This document shows, piece by piece, positions 24,440 through 37,300 of a stretch of DNA of 64,000 bases; within the stretch, counting starts at the first letter, position 1; the number at the start of each line of letters is the position of its first letter. Source of the stretch: Escallonia rubra (Eukaryota; Streptophyta; Magnoliopsida; Escalloniales; Escalloniaceae); assembly GCA_033065855.1 (NCBI GenBank), contig JAVXUO010001034.1, forward strand, positions 1,240,001 through 1,304,000. Direction: 5' to 3'. The notes beneath the pieces were generated by a model. It saw only the letters and a program-made list of their open reading frames with translations, ran no database searches and was not told the origin of the DNA. A program made the translations under genes and the position numbers.

Positions 24440-25383
24440 ATGCGAATGAGTTGCAATGGTTGCAGAGTCCTCCGGAAGGGCTGTAGCGACAGTTGCAGCA
24501 TCAGGCCGTGCCTCCAATGGATCAAAAGCCCCGAATCCCAAGCCAATGCCACCGTCTTCCTCGCCAAGTTTTACGGCCGCGCCGGCCTCATGAACCTCAT
24601 CAACGCCGGTCCCGAACATCTCCGTCCTGGTATACACCAATCCATTTGTTATTGACCTGGGGTTCTTTAGAATACCCGTGTCGCTTTTTCTGATAAAGAC
24701 TTGTTCTTGTTTGATTTGCAGCGATATTTAGGTCATTGCTATACGAGGCATGTGGGCGGATTGTGAACCCGATTTACGGATCAGTTGGGTTGCTTTGGTC
24801 CGGGAGCTGGCAGCTGTGTCAAAATGCTGTTGAGGCGGTTCTGAAAGGGGCTCCGATCACCCAGATCGCGTCCGAGACTGCTGAGACCAACAACGGGCCG
24901 CCGCTGAAGGCTTACGATATCCGTCACGTTACCAGGGATGAGAACTCGGCCGGGTCGAACGATCTTCACCGGGTCAGGACTCGGTGCCGGTTCAAGAGGT
25001 CCGCTGCCAAGGCTAAGGCGAGCCCGGGGTGGGTTGGGTCAGGGGAGGAGTCGGGCCATGAGGATGTGAATCGGTCGACGAGTCACGAGTCGTCGCTGAG
25101 CCACCAGTCCGAGGCGGCGCCGGTCGTGGAGGGGGAGAGCCGGGAGTCGGAGAGCTTGGCTTCCGTGGAAACGGCGGACGCTACTGTGCTCTCGATAGCG
25201 GAGCTGGAGTCGTCGTCGTTGAAGAAGGATGAGCGAGCCGAGGACGGCGAGATTGAGCTGGAGCTAACACTCGGATTCGAGCCGGTTTCTCGCGCTAACG
25301 GCGTCAACGCGAAGAAAGTGAAGCGGGTAGAGGCTGTTGACGGCGTGTGTAAGATGGAGCTGGGGCTTGATTACCCGGCTTGA
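24440..25383 (+). CDS. LBD41: LOB-domain (AS2/LOB) transcription factor, class II, LBD41-like (two exons)
   Basis: Plant-specific DNA-binding transcription factor acting in the nucleus. Exon 1 is 24440-24629; a 92-bp phase-1 GT-AG intron follows; exon 2 is 24722-25383; total 283 residues. The LOB domain opens with the zinc-finger-like C-x2-C-x6-C-x3-C block (Cys 5, 8, 15, 19) in [15 protein letters not shown], then [18 protein letters not shown] and [20 protein letters not shown]. The LX6LX3LX6L coiled coil of class I is absent, which places it in class II. The middle is Ser/Glu-rich and contains [11 protein letters not shown]. Near the C-terminus [15 protein letters not shown] contains LxLxL, an EAR repression motif. 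Start, intron position and C-terminal motif agree with the LBD40/41/42 group; Arabidopsis LBD41 is a core low-oxygen-response gene. Orthology within that group is inferred by eye. Confidence 0.93.
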
Positions 25384-28300
25384 TCAAGAAGTTCGTGATC
25401 AGTTTTGACGGCGGCTCATATCAACTGCTTTTTTGTTTATTTATTTTCATAATAATATCTTCTAGGAATACTTAGTTGCTCTTTTTACCTTTTTGCCCTT
25501 CGATGTACAAAGAGTGACTAGATGAATATAGAGTTGGGGGAGTATAGAGGGACAGAGGAAGGGTTGGTCAATAATCTCATAATAAATTTTTGCAAGCTAT
25601 GCCAAAAAATTTTTCTTTTTTAATTTCTTTTTCCTTTTGCGATTACTTTTTAAATTTTTGTGTCTTGTGCTTTATTTAGCAGTTTTCTTTGCAACGTTTT
25701 CTATTAAAACAAACACGAGGCGATGGACTTTCTTGAAACAGATGTGATTTGATATGGAAATCAAGCTCTAGTTGAGAGGTGGTTGTGGTTGTGGTTGTGG
25801 TTGTGGTTTCTGGATTAGGATTGCTTGCTCTAACCCAATGTTACAGCAGCGCTGCCTCTCTCTCTTCCCCCTCTCTCATTTGGAATCACAACACCCCTGC
25901 TGTAACAATGGGTTACAGCAGGGGATTCTGATCCGTGGTTTCTTAGTGTCTAATCTTAGAGGATTCGAATGCTAATGCTCACCTAAACAAGGTATGGTGC
26001 CAAGTCTGATGACCCCTTCTCAAATCTAAACTAAAAATAAAAAGAGAGCTAATATCAGCGTTCATGTCCACCTAATCTAGAGGAATCAAGTATCGAAGAA
26101 CAGTTGAAGATGTTGTTAAATACTTTGTTTGCCTTCAAATGATCAGGCGCGTTGCGCTGCCTTGTGGTCGTGATCTCGTTGATAGATGTGCGAGGTTTTG
26201 GATAGGTGTGCGACGTCTTTGGCGTGCAAGGCCGTGACAGGATCTTGTTTATTGGCGTGCAAGGCCGTGACAGGATCTTGTTTAGAATACAATTCACAAA
26301 TAATATAAATGCTCTCGTGGTTGGGAAAAACTAATTTAATTGTCAGATGGTTTAGGACTTTTGAGTGTTATTTCTTTCTCCAAATTAGGCCCAACATAAA
26401 TAATGCAATCAATAACGGCAATATATCTTCACAGTGGGTGCAGTTTAGCAACACGGTGAAAATGATAGTCTTTTGAGAGTGCAAATTTTGAGAGTGCAAA
26501 ACATTTGGTTGAGAGACTAGATACAATATGGCAACTGCCTGGACGACGAGATAGATAGTTGATCTGATGATCTACTCCAAACTAAGGTAAATACGTTTAT
26601 TTAAGATAAACGAATGTGTGATGCCTATTTGACAAATGTGTTTGGTTTTGCTGGGAGGAGGGTAATTCAGACAGCGTTTGTGACTTTTATAACTGAGCTG
26701 TAATTGGAAGTTACCATGTGTTTTGGGCATTCGTGCCTTATTACTCGGCATATGCCAAGCCTCCAGGATGATCCAGTTTGAAAACTGCCACGTGTACAGG
26801 CGTGCATGTTTTATCATTCTGCTCTCGCTAAGTCTTTTTGAGTTAATCAACCTTTTTAAGGGTTGGGACTGTGTACGACCTTATTTTACCTTCTTGACTA
26901 AATTTTTATCCACGTCCTACCATGTTTTCAACAACTTCTCTCTGATTCACAAGTAGCATAGTCAAAACATTTAGATCTTATTATCTAAGGAGGTCACGTG
27001 TCCTTCTTATGCTCAGAGCTTGCCACGGATTAGCCATTGTTATCCCTAATTTGACAATGTGGTTTGTCCTTGGACTAATTTCTTGTTCATCATAATCTGG
27101 CAGGCTTGACACCTCTAGATGTATCGGCCTGCTTTAGGCCATTACAGTTTTTCTCAGTATAAACAATACCTTTCATGTTTCCTTTAGCCCATTTCTATCA
27201 AATTAAGTTGGAGTGTAATGGTGTCATAAATGGTCTATATCATGCAATATATACTCGATTACTTGACACTCAACAACTTAGTTGACTAGTGATTTGGAAT
27301 TTAGAGCATCACGTTGCAATTTAGTCATGCTAAAACTTGAGATTATGTAAAGAACTAATCCTTTGTGGTTCTTTATCAACAAAACTCAAAATAAGAAAAA
27401 AAAACTTTTCAAAATTTGTTTTTTATTCTATTTAGTTTCAGCAGCACATTTCAGCTTTTGGAATTTGGCCCAAAAAAAAGGATAGCAACATCCAATTGTG
27501 TTTTAAGCAAAAGAGTTAAAATTAAATTTTGCAAAAGACTACTGTTCTTTATCTTTATTGCCAATTCGGTCAATGAACTCATAGTTTTGTCAAACTAATC
27601 ATTAGACTCGTTTATTGTACTAATCAAATCCTTGTGTTAACATTTTTAACATGAACCGTTAAGTTGTCAAGTGCTTTACACACGAAGCTTAATTGAAGGG
27701 TAAATATTGATTCAAAAAGGGAAAAAAAAAACACTTCTTTTATTACATCACTTTTCAGCCACACTACCATCCCATGCTTTTATTCTTCTTCGTTGCCATC
27801 ATCATCACCGATTGGTTGCTATCGAATCATGATATGATTGCAAAGAATGAAACTTCAATTTCTAGTCATTCCATTACCACGCTTCACCACCTCGAACGTC
27901 ACTAACACCACCCCATTACCCACTATCGATATCCATTTTTACTGCTACCGCCGCAATGTAATCTTTAGTACTTACAAAGAAAATGACTTTTTTGACGTAA
28001 CACATACTTTAGTGTTACATAATTACTTATTAAAATGATGACACTTGTTGGAATGATAAGAAGTTTTTCAGAAAGTGACACAAAACAAAATTACATGTTC
28101 CATCTTCTAGAATGTTGACATAAAACACTTAATATGTCTTGCTTGATTTTTTAAACAGATTTTATATTATTAACTTTATTTCTGCATGCATATCGCGTGT
28201 ATCACGGTAACTATTTTTGGCACTTATCTCTACGCAAACCAATTCACTTACTGCTCCACGCAAATTTTTGACACTTATCTCTACCACCACCACAAGATCA

Positions 28301-28742
28301 TCTTCACATCACAACTAAGCCACTACCCCTGCTCAATTCACCCCCACACATTAGGGATTTATTGCAATAATAAGAATCAAAAGTGACATACATGCACACA
28401 CGTACACGCACACAAATAAAATTGAAAAAAACTTATAAAATTAGATCGTAGCAAAATTACACAAGATTGCAGCTCCTGCCTGGGACATATATGTGTCATT
28501 TGATATTGTGGTATTGTTGTGCTTCAATGGATGACAATGGTGGTGGTGGATGGATAGGGCTAGGACGGGTGGTCGCTCGGGTTTTGATGCGATTGTGATG
28601 GTGCAGTAGTGTAAGGGCGTTGGTAGGTGGCTCATTTGTGATTGAATCATGGTAACATGGTGGCGGTGATGGGTGACGAGGATTCAAGTGGTAGTGCAGA
28701 TGTCAAATGGGCGGGATAGGGCAATGATGGTAATCTATGCTG
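25384..28742. other. Intergenic downstream of the LBD gene
   Basis: Holds the LBD 3' UTR, a (TGTGGT)n run at 25776-25808, a perfect hairpin at 25894-25924 and a short direct repeat of GGCGTGCAAGGCCGTGACAG near 26221 and 26257. No gene is supported. Confidence 0.4.
25894..25924. repeat. Perfect 13-bp hairpin
   Basis: CCCCTGCTGTAAC at 25894-25906 pairs with GTTACAGCAGGGG at 25912-25924 around a 5-base loop. The neighbourhood (CT-rich stretch before, GATTCTGATCCG after) resembles 51496-51640, so it may be part of a small foldback MITE. Confidence 0.6.
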
Positions 28743-28750
28743 GTAATCTG

Positions 28751-29766
28751 TAGACCTAGCAATTGGGTATAATCGTCGGGTACTGGTAATACTCGATCGG
28801 ATCCGGATAAAAACGGGTCGGATAAATTTTACCCAATTTTTCCCGGGTAGTGTTTTCCATAACCCATACCCGACTCAAGCGGTTCGGATATTACCCGCTG
28901 GTAAATAATTAAAATTTTGATTTTTTTTATTAACAAATATTCACTGAATTATTTTCCTGGATATTTTTTCTCCCTTCTTTTACTACTACAAGAACCATCA
29001 TTTTCTAATTAACATTCTTACAATTACCACTTCACTGATTTCATTTTCGTCACAATTATCTCCACTCTCATCTCAACTCTCACTCTCTCAGATCCATCAC
29101 AACAAACACATATATATCTTCAAAATCTCAAAAAATTACCTAAAAATTAATTCCTAAGTCTAAACTCTAAAATAGTAAAATTCATACAAAAGATTATAAA
29201 AAATAATACAAGTTAACCAAACTTTTTACAAAAATAATCTTCTCTCCACTGCTCCGGTTTGAGTTACCACTCTCAAAGCTCAAAGTCGATTAAAAACCAA
29301 AGCCTCAACCTTCAACAGTAGGTTGAGAGTTCCCACGGAAGACTGGCGGCGGGCTGCGGCAGATATGCGGCCGGCTGTGGCGAATTTGCTGCGGAGCAGT
29401 GGCCAATCTGCGAGTGAGCGTTAGAGAGACGGTGGAGTGTTGTCGATGGGGAATAATGTAGTCGCCGGTGAAGGCTGTGCCCGCTATGGTGTGTGCGAGA
29501 GAGAGAGATGAAGGAATGAGGAGCGACAAATGAGAGAAGATATGAGAATTAGTGAATGACTGCCAAACAAAAACACTAGTGCATTATATAGTAAAACATT
29601 CAGGTAACCCGGTTAACCCGTACCCGACCCGGATTTAACCGAAATTTACGGGTTGGTTCGGGTACGGGTCTAATTTCGACGGGTCTCTTATATGTGTACC
29701 CATACCCGGGTTTTTTGACCGGGTACGGGTAGACCCGCGGGTCCAGGTCATATTTTGCCAGGTCTA
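28751..29766. mobile_element. hAT-type non-autonomous element
   Basis: 1016 bp with exact 8-bp target duplications GTAATCTG (28743-28750, 29767-29774). Ends are TAGACCTAGCAA and, inward from the right, TAGACCTGGCAA. Subterminal zones are dense in ACCCG/CGGGT motifs (28770-28910 and 29600-29755). The interior is AT-rich then GC-rich, with no transposase. Same family as 41990-43219. Confidence 0.9.
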
Positions 29767-29774
29767 GTAATCTG

Positions 29775-31430
29775 CAAGAGGTTCCCTAGTAGGTAAATGA
29801 TATTGATCACACATAATTTTAAACTTTTGTTGTGTTATCACCAAAGACGTAACATACGTAAAAATGCCTCTTATCTACGAGAAACATAATGAACATGAAA
29901 AATATTTCCACCTCGTATCTAACAATTGAACATCAGCGTCTTTGTTTGAACCATTACTAAGATTAATACTCGTTATCTTGTCATTGATTTAGAAAGTTCA
30001 GACATACTGTATTTACAATATTAGCAACTCTAGATGCATCACGTGGATGAGAAAATATTTTAAAAGCAATGATTCGCTTGTGTATAACCCGGTTTATATC
30101 AATACAATGTGCCATTACACAAGAATAACTAATATGATTAGGATATCTTCAAACATAGGAAGTAAGACTAATTCCAATAAAAAAACTATTTTTTAAAAAA
30201 TTTAATCAATTTTTTTAAAAATTTAATAAATACGTAAAAGTGTATAAAAGGTTTATTGGAATAAGACTTAATGAACATACCCCTCAAATTAGCCGTTTTA
30301 TAGCTGTTGGAGGGGTAAAAAGGTCATTTTCACTAAATATGGCTATTGTAGAGGAAAGAAGGAAAATTAAAAATTTTGGATTTTGCTGGATTACGCGGGC
30401 TGGGCTGGGGCTTAGGCTGGATTAGGGCTGAGCCTGGTTGGTCGTGCTTGTTTTTTCGTTTTTATTTTTAAAATGAGGTCAAGCCCGGTTGTAGCCCAGG
30501 CATGTACTGTTTATTATGCTAGCCGGGCCAGCCCGTGCATTTTTTTTAGGCTGGACGTAAAACTACATCTTCTTATTCTACATGCGAAAAGTTAAAAACT
30601 GAAAGCTTACTGCATGCATCATGAGTGACTCTTATAATACAAGATTATTAATTTTATGTACATTCACTGTATCTTATTATTGAAATTATAAACATACATT
30701 AATCATAACATTCCTATATATTGTTTTATGTATAATTGATTTATATACACATGCATAGTAATTGTCTATATTGTGAGTGTTGGTTTATGGTTTGGACATT
30801 TATAATGTTTCAAACAGCTTCTCATTGATTGTTCGCTAAAAATCCCCTTTCCCTCTTTTGGTGTTTAAAGGGAAAAAGAACTGACCTCTTCCCTCAATGC
30901 TGCAATCAACAGATAACGGTTCTCTCTTTGTAAACTTATTTGTTTAAACCAAAAAAGAAAAAGAATTTTTTTTGTCTTTCTAAGGGTTTGAGTTTTTCTT
31001 TCTTGTTTATCATTCAATAGAATTCTTTTTTTATAAATAAATAGAAAAAATCTTTATTTTTGTCTTATCGTGATGAATAGGAAAAAAAAATCTAGAAAGC
31101 TCACAGAACCAAACCAAACTACAATAAAATAATAAAAATTATAAATTTTAACTGTATACCATAAACTAATATAACAAATTATAAAAACAAAGATGTAGAT
31201 TGATTATTTTAGTTTCTCATTTTACATCTCTTTTCAACAGTAACATCAAACATTTCTTCAATCCAGAAGTCTGTAAAGAAGATTTCCAAATATTGATCAC
31301 AATTGCAAACATTGAATTTACGTTTCTTATAAAACAAGTCACAAAAGAAATAAGAATATAATTGAATTATATTATTTGATTCAAAAAAGCTAATAATATC
31401 ACCTAAAAAAAATTACTCTCGACCACATCC
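29775..31430. other. Intergenic
   Basis: A short foldback MITE-like sequence sits at about 30162-30272 (AAGACTAATTCCAATAAAAA against AAGTCTTATTCCAATAAACC inward from the right). GGGCTGGGCTGGGG and GCCGGGCCAGCCC strings at 30395-30540 look like a hAT subterminal fragment. No gene. Confidence 0.4.
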
Positions 31431-31457
31431 ACGTGCAACGCACGTACTCCATACTAG
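31431..31457 (+). mobile_element. Helitron-type 3' terminus
   Basis: A perfect 6-bp stem ACGTGC/GCACGT with a 3-base loop is followed by 8 bases and CTAG, with T after it. Plant Helitrons end with a hairpin shortly before CTRR and insert before T. The matching 5' end was not located, so the length is unknown. Confidence 0.5.
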
Positions 31458-32040
31458 TTTAGGTAAATGTTCCAAGGTCAGTTTAATGCCAATGAGCTAA
31501 CAGCTCATCTGGAATAGATTCTAAAAAATGATTTTTAGATTACCAAGGAAACAACTTTAAAAAACAGTTTTAATCAAATTTACGCAAAATCTATAACTAT
31601 TTGGCAAAAACTTATGAGCCACATGCCACCAAAATTCTCGCTCGCTTGCAAAAGTATTTGGACAGTCTTTGTATGCACGTAGAACCTTTTACGCTTTAGC
31701 TCGACCCAGACTTTAGAACTCAACTCTCCGTAAGAACGGCAATATGTGCCCCACCAAAAACTCTTATACCGCTACGCCAAAGTCCGCTCATTGCAGCTCT
31801 AGCAACCCTAGCCTACTCAAGTCCTAAGTTCCGGGAACACTCGTACTTATATTTACCCGACTTAGGCATTGGTTGGGGATAGAATACGGCCCATCATCGA
31901 AGGACGCTTGAGGCCCACTATCCCGCAAAAAGCCAGCCCATTCCTGTCCATATGAAAGAAGTGAATATATGAAAGAAACAAAGGCGAAACGAGCCCTATT
32001 TTTGCCAGTGCTTCAGATGTTGAAGAGCTGAATTCAGCAA
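31458..32040. other. Intergenic, probable promoter region of the KH gene
   Basis: No open frame is recognised. It lies directly before the CT-rich leader of the KH-domain gene. I do not see a clear TATA box. Confidence 0.35.
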
Positions 32041-32097
32041 AACAGTGGCTTTATCTCATTTCGTTCAGCGGGATTCCACTCTCGGCTCTCTTCCCTG
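32041..32097 (+). other. Probable 5' UTR exon end of the KH gene
   Basis: A C/T-rich leader-like stretch ends at a good donor (CCCTG then GTACGT). An acceptor follows a long pyrimidine tract at 34332, just before the coding ATG at 34374. A 5' UTR intron of about 2.2 kb is inferred; the true transcription start is not visible. Confidence 0.45.
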
Positions 32098-34373
32098 GTA
32101 CGTATCTAGTTCTTCAGAGTAGTAATTTTGTCCGTCAGACGGTTTAACTAACTATTGAGCTCTCTTATTTTGCATTTCCACGAGAAAATTGTTCGATATT
32201 TGCGGGGGAAGGTTGAAATTGAGCTCTGTTTAGAAATTTTTACTGTTTTTTTGTATTACAATGAAAGTCTGTGATTTACTAGTTGCATTGTTTGATAGTT
32301 ATAGGTAATTTGAAGTGCAAATTATGATCCATACTGACTCCGTAATACTGAAAATTTAGCTTACACTAAAAGCACTGTGATTTTCCGTGGAATGTTTTGG
32401 TAGAATAACTTACTATAGTTATAATTATCATGATTCGCCCATAATAACAAGTAATAATGATGCTTAGCTTACGGGCTATTCTAAAAGTTCATTGATTTGT
32501 GCTTCTGTTCGGTTTTTTTTTTTCCTGCTGTATTAATCTATTAGATTCTGTTTGGATGATCTAGTAATCAAGACCCTTGGGTTTACTGCCAGAGTTGGTT
32601 AAGCGGGTTGGCTGCTGATAACTTTCGGTAGCTTTGAGAGGAGGTGGACTTACCTGCTTTTTTAACCAGGTATTGCATTGAGATTTGAGTTTTTGCATTG
32701 AAAATGTAGTATACCTGATGATTTTAGACTTGTCGATATAATTGACTAAGGGCTTAAAAATTAGACCTTCATGAATTATACAAGTTTTTTGACCTGGAGA
32801 CAAGGCTTGAAAATATGAATTTGCCTCTCCTCAAAATGCAATACATTTAACGCTCCCGAAACCTTAACTGGGGGTTGGTGGTAGCGATAGTGCTCCGCCC
32901 TTATGAGGCTTTGTGCCACGTCCAGTCCAACCAACTGGTTGGGTCCCTCATGAAATAGATATCGGCCCTCTTGCAGTGGAGACCGCAGTGTTTTTTTCTC
33001 GCGCACAACTATCAATGCCGCTATTTTCTTGCACAATTAGTACTGATTGGTCCATTCATCGTGATATCGTTCTCGTAAGCGGGTGCTGTTTGAAACTTTG
33101 GAAACTGCCACTTAAGACTTGTATGTTCTCATCTGAGCAGCATAGATGTGATGTTCATAACTGGGACACTTGTCTGTGCACGCTCAAGAGCTTTCTGTGT
33201 GTTTCCATCTGAGTATAATGCAAGTCTTTCAAATGTTCCCACGAGTGCTGTAAGGGTTCTGGGTCCACTAGGATGCTTATTTTTCATACCCATCAGTTGT
33301 CTTATTTCCTGTATCACTTGCTTTCACAAGCTTGTTAGCTTAAGTGGTTGAGGGTGTTATGGGAACCAGCCAATTTATGAGAACTGGTTTTGCACTATGC
33401 GTCAGCACATGTAATTGGTGTGCAGTGCACAATAAATTCATGTGATTATTAAAAAAACTTTAGGTTGAGAAGAAAACTTGAGCATCTCATTAAACATCTG
33501 GGCTTCTATTGGGGAGGTCCTTGGCCACCATGAAGTCAAAGGGAGTCAAGAGTGTTGACCTTTGAATAGTTGAAGCATTGCTGTGACCTTGAGAGTGGCT
33601 GTAATTAGGAGTTGAGGACATGTCCTTGAGCTATTTTTTATGGCATTATCTTTGATGTTGATTATGGTCGTGCTGGGATTACTCTCGAGGGATCCACATT
33701 CTGCCTCTTTGTGACATATGGCTGTATAGCTTTTTTTACCCGAAGCATGAACATAGGTTCGAATGAGTTCAAAAAACTAGGACAGGATAATAATGCAGTA
33801 TATTTTACCAGGGTTAATCGCATGTAGACTCCTGAATGTTAGGTTTATTTGATGCGCTGCCTTGGTGTTTTGCTATACAACAGAAGAGAGACAACCCTTG
33901 TCACATGGTTCTGTTGTTCTTTATTTTCTCTTGTAATTTACTAGGTATCAGTAGATCCTCAACTTTTGATGGGAATGGATGTCTCTGATCTCTTAATTTA
34001 CAGGGATAGCGTATGCAACTACTTGAAGCTGTGGAGGCTGTGTAATTTATAGTAGTGTCCATGTTATACATGGATACTACTATGATGTCTGTGTGCATCA
34101 AAATCCCTTTAACTCTGTATCTTGCATTTTACCATACAATTCAAGCCTTTTAATAATGTAAAAAAAAATCATATTTAACATGTACAAAGCAAAAGATCTG
34201 GTAATGCTTGTATTTCTCAGGTCTTCAATGTTCTGTGGAATGGACTACTTGAAAATCCTTTTCAGCACGACGTTCTTAGACATATTTTGTATGTGTTCGA
34301 TTTTCTGATGTCAGCAGTTTTTTTTCTCTCAGGTTTCTCCTTCTCAACTTGTGCTTGAAATTCTCGTGGAAGT

Positions 34374-37300
34374 ATGGAAGCGGACAGGAGGTCCTTCTCT
34401 AAGAAACGACCTAATCCCCAGTTTAGGAAGAAAGGAGGCTCCAAAAGGGGAAAGTCGAATAATTATAGCCACGAACAATCACTAGGAGATTCCAGGACAT
34501 CAGAGACTTCTTATAGAATACTCTGTCATTCCAGAAAGATTGGTAGTGTAATTGGAAAAGGTGGCAACATAGTGAAAGCCTTAAGAGAAGAGACTCAAGC
34601 GAAGATTACTGTTGCCGAGTCGGTTCCTGGCTCTGACGAGAGAGTGATTCTCATCTTTAGCCCTTCTACAAAAATCCCGAGGAAGCACATTGCTGAGAAT
34701 AATGACGAGGATATAGACACGGAGAAAGAAGATGGTCTTATGGAGCCACATTGCGCTGCCCAGGATGCTCTCTTAAAAGTTCATGACAGGATTATTGAGG
34801 AAGACCTTTATGGTGGAACTGAGAATGAGGATAACAACGAAAATGCGATCACTGCACGACTTCTTGTTCCAAACAATACAGTTGGATGTCTTCTGGGCAA
34901 AAAGGGAGACGTCATCCAGAGATTGCGAAGTGAGACAGGTGCAAGTATTCGTGTTCTTCCTGCAGAACATCTACCGACCTGTGCTATGAGCACTGATGAA
35001 TTGGTGCAGGTAATATTTTCTCAGTGCCATCATTAGTTCATGTAATTGATGTCTTGGATTCTTGATACCTCTAAGGAATATACGGGACAAAAATATGTAT
35101 TACCTTCCTCAGGTGATTTGCATCATGAATTAGTTGCACCTTTTTACCATAGTTCTTGCCCTCACTGCAATTCCATGCACACACGTTGTGGTACTTTATA
35201 TTTTATGAAAGGCCTTAATCGTGCTTCATCTGTCAAAATGCTCTTGTGAAAAGTATCACTTGCATTTTGAAACATGCTTTTTGGAGGTGGATAATGTGTA
35301 AGAAGCGCCTCATCTTTTGAAAGAGCTGTTGTATTCTGCCCTCTGAATGGCTACATAGGATGCATAATCTTTGAAAGTTCCAATAAGTTGTTAAGTACCT
35401 ACGATAGTAATTTTGTTCTTTGATAGGTTAAACTTCTTATTGTTGCCCAAACCCCAAACCATACAGGAATGCACACACGTATGTGGCGTGAACACACAAA
35501 CAGAGATGGATTCACTCGTGGCACTGATCAGCTTTTAATTTGCCTCATCTTTATTGGGATCTCACAAATCATGACTTTAGAGTCCATTATCTTTAAAGTC
35601 CCATAAGTTTCTGGAGTTATGAAGGTCTATGTAATTATGAAGATTGAATGAAGAGTTTACTTGAAATACCGACTATACAAGTTGCTTAGACATTCATTTT
35701 TGCCTTTTTATTTATTTATTTAGTACTTTATGCATATAGTATTACCAACTCTTGGGCATGACTTATATTGGTTTCAGTTTTGTTTTGGTTGGCATCCTCT
35801 TTACTTATGCATGGCGTAAATGGTGGTGTCCCAAGATCCCACATTGGAAGTGGGGGAGTTTGAGGTTTACCTTATAACTTATAAGACCCTGCCAAGGATC
35901 TCAAGGATACCTCTTGCTAAATCTTTTGGGTCAGCAATGCCTATGGCTATGTCGTAAGATATGGTGTTCAACCAGACCCTCAGAAGTTCGGGTTTGATTG
36001 TCAGATCAAGTTGTCAGCTATATGGAACGGGAGGCAGTCGTCCCACCTTAAGAGGATATCTGGGGAAAGCGCGGGGTGGGGTGGGGAGAGGATTATACGT
36101 TAAGATGGGACCTCAGTGAGGATGCTAAGACATAGGGGGTAGATTGTGATGTTCCAAGATCCGACAACAGAATTGGGAGAGTTTGAGATTGGCCTTATAA
36201 GTATCTGCCAATGAACTCAATAGACCTACTTGACTAGTCCTTTTAGGGGACTCAACGCCCCGTGGTTTGAAAACAGAGTTTGCTTGATCGAAATGGAGCA
36301 GGAGTTTTCAGCTCCAAGTGGTTTGTTCCAGTTGCAGAGTATTGATTGGTTCCTATGGCGCTTTCTAAATCATGACATGGAAGAGTTTTGTTGAGTTGAG
36401 GTAAGTTCGCGACTCTTAATGAAAGTGAAGTATAATGATATTTTTCTTGCCGGATCTGAACCTCCTTTTGGAAATATAATTGTATTATATTTGCTAAGGA
36501 TTTTTGGGGGTGGTTGGGCGCGACATCTCTCCGCCCCAGCAGATTTTAGAAAAGTTTGAAGAACATGGAAGCAGCTGAGGGAGTTTCTTCTCAAGATAAG
36601 CACACTAAAGCCACCTCTGAGTGTGATAGTGCTACTGGAAGTTTTCTTGAAACAGTTGTTATTTTAGAATATGTTCAAGTGTTGGATTTCTTGTGAGCAA
36701 TCTTATTCTTAGCGAGATATCTTGGTTTATATACTTGAGCACTGTTCCGCTTGCTTCTCTTGCGATATGGTTTATGATCTTGTAATTCAGGAGCATGATT
36801 CGGGCAGTACTTTGCAGTCACTAAGTTTAATCAAGTATAGATTAATGAACTTATTCTTCAATAGAATCTCTCTCAGTGGTAGATGTTTTACAGATATCAG
36901 GTAAACCAGCTGTGGCTAAGAGGGCTCTCTATGAAGTGTCTACTTTGTTGCACCAAAACCCACGTAAAGATAAACCTCCACCGAGTTTTCCAGTGCCATA
37001 CAGGAGTCAAGGTTTTCATCCTCCCGGGCCTCCAATGGCAGATATGTTACCACCAGGGAACACAATGTGGTCTCATAGGAATGCTAATTCCCACAATATA
37101 CCACGACCGCCATGGATGGGGGAATATGAGAATGAGCCTGCCAGGTATGGGCCAGGTGGTTTTAATGATTTTCCTGTTGAACATGGTGGGGAAGCTCCAA
37201 GTGAATTCTTTATAAAAATTCTGTGCTCATCTTCAAAAATTGGAGGGGTAATTGGCAAGGGAGGGTTCAACGTAAGACAGGTACAACAGGAGACAGGAGC

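Noticed and set aside
33129-33317. 62-codon minus-strand open frame in the KH 5' UTR intron
   Set aside because: Antisense, short, with no match that I recognise.
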